A stretch of 64,000 bases of DNA, taken from positions 32,532,501 to 32,596,500 of the forward strand of contig CM076148.1 in the NCBI GenBank assembly GCA_038025085.1, in the 5' to 3' direction. The notes beneath the pieces were generated by a model. It was not told the origin of the DNA. It made no database searches and worked only from the letters and a program-made list of their open reading frames with translations. Made by a program: the position numbers and the translations under genes. Shown here one piece after another: positions 47,801 to 55,800 of this stretch. The stretch's first letter is position 1; every line of letters begins with the position of its first letter. This stretch comes from Tetragonia tetragonoides. Taxonomy: Eukaryota; Streptophyta; Magnoliopsida; Caryophyllales; Aizoaceae.

Positions 47801-50800
47801 AACAGTGCCAGCTCGGGCGTCCCACCTATTCTGTTGTAGACCGTACTTGCTCTTGATTACATGGTGCCATAGGGAATCGGGCTCCAGCGGAAAACGCCAC
47901 AAAGCGAAATGTTCTTAGACACCAACCGCCCGAAACCCTGACCCCCTCAGATTTAGGCCTACAAACATGGTCCCAACTAACAAGGTGATCTCTCTTGCCC
48001 CCGTTCGCTTCAGACCAAAGAAAATCCCGCATCATCCTCTCGATTCGTTTAGCTACGCTAACCGGAATCTTGAAGAGAGAAAGGTAATAGAGAGGAATAC
48101 TAGCAAGACAAGACTGCAAAATAGTAATCCTACCCCCTAAGGAGAAATACACCCCTTTCACCCATCGAGGCGCTTAGACACTCTAGAAGCCGATCTAGGA
48201 TTGGCCCAAGAGGTACCCCCAAATAGGTGAGGGGCCACTGTTGTGTGCAACACCCTGCTAGACCCGACAAAGTACCCAGGACACCCTCCTCCACATTCAC
48301 CCCTGCTATACTACACTTGGACAGATTAATGCGCATCCCAGACACAACCTCAACCTCAAAAACCTGCAAAAGTGTAAGAACCCTCTTAAAACCCTCAACC
48401 TCCGCTGCTAAGAACAAAATAGTGTCGTCAGCCAACTGGCGATGAGAGACAGGAACCATCTCTCTGCCAACCCGGAAGCCCTCCACTAACCCCCGCTCAA
48501 CACCCCTATCTAACATCCTACCAAGGACATCAACAACTAGGGTGAAAAGAAAAGAAGATAGAGGGTCGCCCTGTCTAAGACCACGAGAGGATGGAAACCA
48601 TTCCCTAGGTGCACCATTAACTAGAACTGAAAAACTCGCATTGGAAAGGCAACCCCTAATCCACTTTCGCCAACGTCCCCCAATACCCTTATTGTCCATA
48701 ACTCTATCCAGAAAACCCCAACTAACCCGATCATAAGCTTTCTCAAAGTCTAACTTGAACACTACACCCCTAGAACCAGACCGTCGGGCATCCTCAACCG
48801 TCTTGTTAGCCACCAGAGCGGCATCTAAAATTTGTCTTCCCTCTACAAAGGCGCTTTGCGCCACAGAAATCGTCCCAGGTCCAAGCCTAATAGACAACAC
48901 CTTAATGATAATCTTATACACACTTGTAACCAAACTAATAGGCCTAAAGTCTCTCACCCTAATAGAACGATCCTTCTTCGGAACTAGAGTATGAAAGTAG
49001 AATTCATACTCTTCCCAATAACTCCCGTAGCATGGAACTCAGTGAACACCCCAAGTAAATCCTCCTTAACTACGTCCCAACAATCTTGAAAGAACGCCAT
49101 AGTGAAACCATCTGGCCCAGGTGCCTTCTCTCTGTCCATCCCAAAAACTGCCTCCCTAATCTCATCCATCTCAAAAGGCCGCTCAATCCAAATCCTAAGC
49201 TGATGAGCAATCGGGGTCCAATCGATCCCCTCAATCATAGGCCTTCCTGTCACCTCCTCCGCAAAAAGGCCCTTATAGAAGGCCGTGATTTCCGCACTAA
49301 TCCTATCCGTATCTGACACAACCTCCCCCTCCCCTGTCTCTAACTCCTTAATATAACTCCTTCGGCGCCTACCATTTACCACCTTAAAGAATAATCTAGA
49401 ATTCACATCACCTTCCTTAGCCCATCTACCTTTCATTTTCTGCCTTTGACTTTGCTTCTCTTTCATCAAAACATCCTCCAAGCTATTCTTCAGCTCACAC
49501 TCCTCCTCAAAAGCTCCTCGTCATGCCCCTCCGCACTTAAAGCCTGATCTGTAGCTAAAAGTTCCCTAAGAATCTCACCCTTCCTCACCCTTACGTCCCA
49601 AAAACTTCCTTATTCCACACCTTCAAATGATCCTTTACATACTTCAGCTTACTCATGAAACAGTACCCTCGCCAGCCCTCAACCTCACAACTCTCCCACC
49701 ACGCCTGGACCCTCTTACCGAAATCTACATGGGTAGTCCACATATTCTCAAACCTAAAAGGGGTGGGACCCCACTTAATAGGGGCAGAGTGAAGCATAAT
49801 AGGAAAATGATCAGAACACGGTCGAGGCAGAACCTCCTAGACCAACTCAGGGAACTCATCCTCAAACGCATTAGTAAAAAGAAAGCGATCAATGTGAGAC
49901 GTTGCATTGCGCCTCCCACTCACCTCCAAGTAAATTGGCCATTTATAAGTGGCAAGTCGCGAAGAGCCGACTCTCGAATGAACAAGTCAAACTCTCGCAT
50001 ACCCCCAGTCAAACCTCGCCCTTGCCTCTCCCCGGCATGGCGGACAACATTAAAGTCACCCCCTATGACCCACCTAGGAGAGCACAAACCAGACAAGGCC
50101 GCAAGCTCCTGCCACAAAGACTCGCGATCAACGGCATTGCACGGCCCATAAACTAAGGTCAGCCACCAATCAACCCTCCCCCTAACTCTCAAGAGCACAG
50201 AGACAGTAAAATAACCAAAAAGGACCTCAACCTGAGACGCAACACGAGTATCCCGGACGCCCCAACTGAAGGTAAAAGGACCCAATCCTTAGACCCAGCC
50301 TCCCAAAGACTACGAACAAAAAAAGGATCCACTCCCTCGATCTTCGTCTCCTGAAACATCACAACATCAGGAGACACCCGACTAACAACTTCTCGCACTA
50401 CACCTCGCTTATCAGCACTCCCCAGACCATTAACGTTCCAACTCAAAATCTTCATTTAAAACCAACCTGACCCCTAGACCTATGAACGACCCCCTCCCCA
50501 AGGATAGTAGAAGACTGAAGACTCTTAAGTTCCCTCATCCCAACCCTGGACTTCCTTTGTGAAGGACCCAAAGGCGACACCTGGACATTGGCTAGATCCC
50601 CCCCGTCACAGACCACTTTAAGACTCATATCATCAAGGAGAGACTGTTGGGTTACGGTCATCTCTCTCACCCGCCAATGGTGGGATAGTTACAATGTTCC
50701 CACCGGCGTCAGACTCCCCATGGCACATCGGAGAATCAGTCACTTCCACGTCTTGCAACACAACAGATTGCACGTCTCTACCAGCACCACTGTCTGTTAC

Positions 50801-52806
50801 GCTTGCACCTGAAAGTTTAGCAACAGGGAAAACCTGGTTAGAAAAAAAGCTAACAGGTGCAGTTGGTTAGTAGTAACAACAGGAGAGAGTATAGGTGAAA
50901 AGGAAAATGGGCTGGAAGTCTCATGATCCCCAAAAGTGCGCCTTTCTGAGCCCCTGAAGCTAGACAGTGGAACCGCCTCCATAGACACTCGCCTGGCACT
51001 CCCATCGTGAAACCCTGCTATGTTGAACAGGTTGAACCCCGCACTACTCCCCACCTCTCTGTCCTCAAACTGCCTAAGGCTGGCTATGAGCAGACCATCG
51101 TCACCCTCATCACCAGAGGAACTAAACAAGTCATCCTCGTCCTCATCAAACTCCGACTCCCCCACATCCGTCCCTAAATCCCTCCTTAACCGCGCATGAA
51201 CATCATTCACTGGCACGTCCTGCTGTGCCGCTCGCTGAAACCGTACTCCCATCTCAGCCAACCACGACCCCACATGAAACAACTCCTTAAAGACACCTCC
51301 GTGCTTCCTAGGATCAGAAACTGAAGTGCGTGCCTGACCCTCACTCACCACAACAGCATCTCTCTCACTAGGCGGCCTCGAATCACCACTCACCAGACCC
51401 CTAACGTCCTGCCCAGTACTGGTGGCAGGGCCTTCTGTCGCCGGTAGACCCAAACTTACAGCCTCACGCTCACCCCCTGCACTCCCATTCACTACACCCA
51501 ATCCAGCTTCACCAGGGGTATCACCGCCACCCCCAACTCCAGCTAGGAAACCACTGGCCGGAACCTGCGGGCCCAGATTTGAGTGTCCCGGAGCTGCCGT
51601 AGCATCTCCAGTTCGAAACGCAGGAGGACCTTGATTCCGTCGCCGCCGTGCCCAGGCGACTCGACCCCCTGAACCGCCGGCAATTTCCGGCGCCAGCGGA
51701 GTATCTCGCCGGTCAATCGCCTCTAGTTGCTCGGGTCCGGCGACCGGGAACACCTGTAGCAGCCGCTTGTACTTGACGATCCTCCTTACGCATCCCCTGC
51801 TGCTGCTTAACAGGTCCCTGGCCCAAACGTTCAAACACTGAAACACGTTTCTCCATTATATTATTTGGGCCATTAATTAATTGAGCCCTATTTCCAGCAC
51901 TTGGCCCAAATTTTGTGGTAAACCCATTCCCGGTCAGACTTTCATTTCCTTACCCACGTGCATCTTTAAGATGTTTAAAATTATCACGTGCAAAATCCCC
52001 TTGCCAACTAGGTCTTCGAAAATAATCGCTCCCCCTCCTAGAATCACGCCCATAATTTTCGCGCCTACCAAAATTGTTTCTCCTACCGTTATGAGATCTG
52101 CTCGCCGGAGATGGTGGCTGACGACGTGCAATTCTCTGCTCAAAACCCTCCATTTCTTCTCGGCGGACGACCTCTGGACCCCTTCGTGACCTTCCATCCC
52201 AATCAATTTCCGTGGAACCACACCTCCTACAACAAGGTGGAGTTGAAGGTTGTCGTGGTACAGGAATAAGAGGTGGTCGTGGTGCTGGAATAGGAGGCGG
52301 TCGTGGAGCCTGAGCCAAAGGCCGTCGTGGAACAGTGACAGGTGCCTTAACTTTATCAATCGCATCCAACATGGCCGTCCATCCCGCTCCCTTCACACCC
52401 TCCGGTATTCGAAGTGACACAGCCCGGTCATCAAATGGAATTTTCTCCAATAGGAAAAACGGCCACCATTGTTGGCCGCAATTCTCAGAACTCGCCACCC
52501 ACTTGAGGATTCCTTTCTCCCCTGCCTTTCCTGTCCACAGTGACAGCGCCGACTGTCCCCACCAGTTGAGTTCTTCCCTTCTCATCACGACCTCGAAACG
52601 ATCCCTACGTGCATACTCTGTAATTCGAAAATGGTGATCAACACGAACCAATCTGAAAGTTTTCCAATCCACATTAAATTCGCTAACCATAATGAATTTT
52701 GTGAACAAAACGCAAAAAACAAATTTGAATTTGGTAACAAAAGGGAATCGTGACTCCCAGAGCCCCCTCGCCGGTGGTGAGAAGGAGTCTCTCCGGTGGT
52801 CACACC

Positions 52807-52861
<55 letters not shown>

Positions 52862-55800
52862 GACTCATATGATTGTTTCTTGATTAGTACTTGTAAGGAT
52901 GATTTTTTACCTGAATATTGTTACAGGCAAGGCAGTGCAGTGTTGGACATCAATTCTGGTGGAAATATGGCAGTAAGTTAATTGTCTTTCAGTGCCTTAT
53001 TTCACCTTTTCCCTTCTTGTTCCTTTTTTTATTTATTTGGGGGAGGGGGGGGGGGTGGTGGTAAAACTGCAGTATTTCACTTCCCGTTCTGAACCTGCTG
53101 CATGTTTTGCCTTTGACTGCAAACACAGTCAGCTTTTGAGGGCCCTTTTTTAGAATCTGAAAAGGTTTTTTTTTTTTGAATCCAAATCTAAGAAGGTTTT
53201 TAGTTGTTTAATTTGTATATTTCTGTGTATCATTGCAAGATTGCAAGTCTCTATGTTTTCAGATGGGGAAGCCAGAACTTTAAAAGCGATCATGTGTTTG
53301 ACCGTTCAGTTAATGACAAAGATAATGAAGCTACTTAAGTGCCAAGACCAGTGATAGATTGATGTACAGGTTAGGGAAAGGGAGAGAGAGAAAAAAAATA
53401 CAGAGGTTTTGGGAGGAACAAGAAAAGAGAGGATGAGAAGGAGAAGGAGAAGGAGAAGGAGAGGGATCTGAGGGAAATATGAGGACTCTGGGTGCTGAAA
53501 ACAAATCCTATGCTTTTAAAACAGGCAACAACAACAATATGGCACAATTAAGAACTTGAAAATGAATATCTAAATTACTAGGGTTATACCATAAATGAAC
53601 TGATGCAAGCTGCCTACGAAGTTCGAGATGCACACCTAACTTGTTAAGGAACCATTTGATTTTCTTTTTTTTTGGTTGTTGTTGTTGTTGTTGTTGTTGT
53701 TGTGTGGAGCATTCACCTTTCACCACAGTACAATTGGAAGGACCAAAAGCTCGATGATCAGTTTCCAGGCAGAATTAGTAATGGAGTTTCATAGGTGTTT
53801 AATTTTGTGATTCGGAGGATCGTATTATTTGAGCTAGTTATCCCAGTAAGGGTAGGGGATTTTTGCACATTCTTACTGGCACTTTGCTTGGACTTGAAAT
53901 TCAAGTCGAAAGTTCCAAATGTAGTAAGACTATTCTTCACCTCTCTACCTTTTTCTTCGATAACGTTTTATTAGAGATGGTAAATGAGCCTAATCTGATA
54001 AACACCCATGCATCCTAAAGGGGAAAGTCCATACACGGATACGCCTACGCGGCAAAAAGAACCATCTAAAGGGCCAAAGGTTTGTACTCACTAAAAGATG
54101 ATATGGCCATATAACAAACTACGACTACAAACAGCCCTACTAATGCAAAATTAGATGACGACACTCTATTGGGAAGTGGATGACCAAGCTTCGAACATGT
54201 TTCACACCCCTTCTAGGATACGGAACCTATTTCATCTTAATTTACGTTTGTTAGTGGTACACTCGTCGAAAAACATTGCTTGAGACCTCATTGGCATCTG
54301 GCTGAAGGCTTGTAGCATCCACACCTTGCTTGCTTCTATCTTCTCAAGTTCATTGTATTTAGAAATGTGTTGGTCATTGACTCCTTTTGCTAACATGTCC
54401 CACACCTCTGTACCTTTCACTGATTCTATTAATTTCATCCTTATTAACCTACACATGGAAGGTTGAGACTGACTCCTTAGTCTGAGGTCCATTAGCAAAG
54501 GAAACTAATAACAACTTTTGTCGGCTGCTGCTTCTTCAGATATTTGGAAAAATGGAAGACTTTACCTCCTTGACATCAAACAAAGTACACTTCATGTCTA
54601 CACACTCAAACCCCTTGCAATACAAATAAACTAAATGCTGGTACATGATTTGATAAGCAGATAAGCTTCCTCTATTTCCTCAATATCACTAGACGAAATA
54701 TTCTGAGCACTATGCAAGGTCGAAGAAAGATCCATTCCACAATGATGCTATGAAAGACACCCTCACCAATGTGTTATAAAACAAGGCTGTGAACATGATT
54801 GTTGAACTCTGAAGATCCTTGCAGGTCAATTCTCAATGTCATTTGCAGTACGTGTCCACCCTAAAAAACATTTTAGCCCCATTTTAAACAAATTAATATT
54901 TTTTTTTATGAGTAGATTATCATTTTTGAATTTTCTTTCTTTTTTTAGAGAAGAATTTTCTGTTCTTTGATAACAACATTAATTGTTGCTTCTTTTTTTT
55001 TATCATTCTGTTTTGTTTTTGTCAGTTATTTTTAGTAAACTTCGTTGCCGTATGCAAGACAAAAGAATCATAGGAAGAGGGATCTCTTTGTTGGAAAATT
55101 TGTAACCTCTATTTCGAGGAATTTGAGCTTGATAGAAATGTACTGTGATTGTGACTTACAAATGCTTAGTTTTCCATGTAGGAGTACTTTCACACGACAT
55201 ACAAGTTTTTGGAGCTCTCACCACATGCTTTAATTCCCATGCATGGTAGAGTCAGCTTGTGGCCGAAGCACATGCTTTGTGTATATCTCAGGTATGAGCT
55301 GCAGATTATGATTTGATTCTTTTAATTTCCATAACTCACTATACTCTTTCGTAATTAAAGTGGTGCTGTTGACGATTGAATGTGTTTGTGACCTTTCATC
55401 ACTTGGATTAGGTTTAATGGTTTGAGATGTTTGTACTCTCTTAGTCTGCTTTATCTGTTCTTCTGGCTGCATCTGGACCAGTATACTATGGAACTTTGTA
55501 GGGTCTTCTGTTGAACTAATGTTCGCAACTTTTGTTGCTTTTTTTATTTTACTTCAGGAATCGAAGAGATAGGGAATCTTCAGTTTTGAAGGCCATAGAA
55601 AATGGCAGAACAACAGTATTTGACTTAGTTGCTACTATATATAAAGATGCTGATCGCAGTATTTGGATTCCAGCATCATCAAATGTGAGGCTCCATGAGT
55701 CCATGTTGAGCATCTGGCTCAACAGAACAAACTACCTGAGGTAATGCCAGCGAAGTTATCTATATTATTCATGGAATTGTGATTCATATCCATATATGTA

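Larger units (their letters stand above)
46793..52860 (-). mobile_element. Full-length L1 LINE, 6.07 kb, with 18-bp target duplication (intron 8)
   Basis: AGACTCATATGATTGTTT stands at 46775-46792 and 52861-52878. The A-tail side is at the left (T run on the plus strand at 46791-46798) and the 5' end is a (GA)n tract at the right (CT tract 52802-52859 on the plus strand). Both ORF regions are present on the minus strand: ORF1 about 52708-50800, ORF2 50455-46884. Frameshifts and stops interrupt both. The element is antisense to the host gene, and its 5' end lies 48 bp (with the target copy) from the exon-9 acceptor. Confidence 0.96.

Noticed and set aside
51422..52189. Plus-strand ORFs rich in Pro/Ser across the L1
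   Set aside because: They are the reverse-strand shadow of L1 ORF1, whose minus-strand reading has the expected position and composition.
52692..52981. Ser-Leu-rich ORFs over the CT tract running into exon 9
   Set aside because: They are made by the L1 5' dinucleotide tract; exon 9 is defined by its own acceptor and phase.
54232..54498. 88-codon minus-strand ORF in intron 9
   Set aside because: No recognised motif, no start context and no relative in the window; noted only as unexplained.
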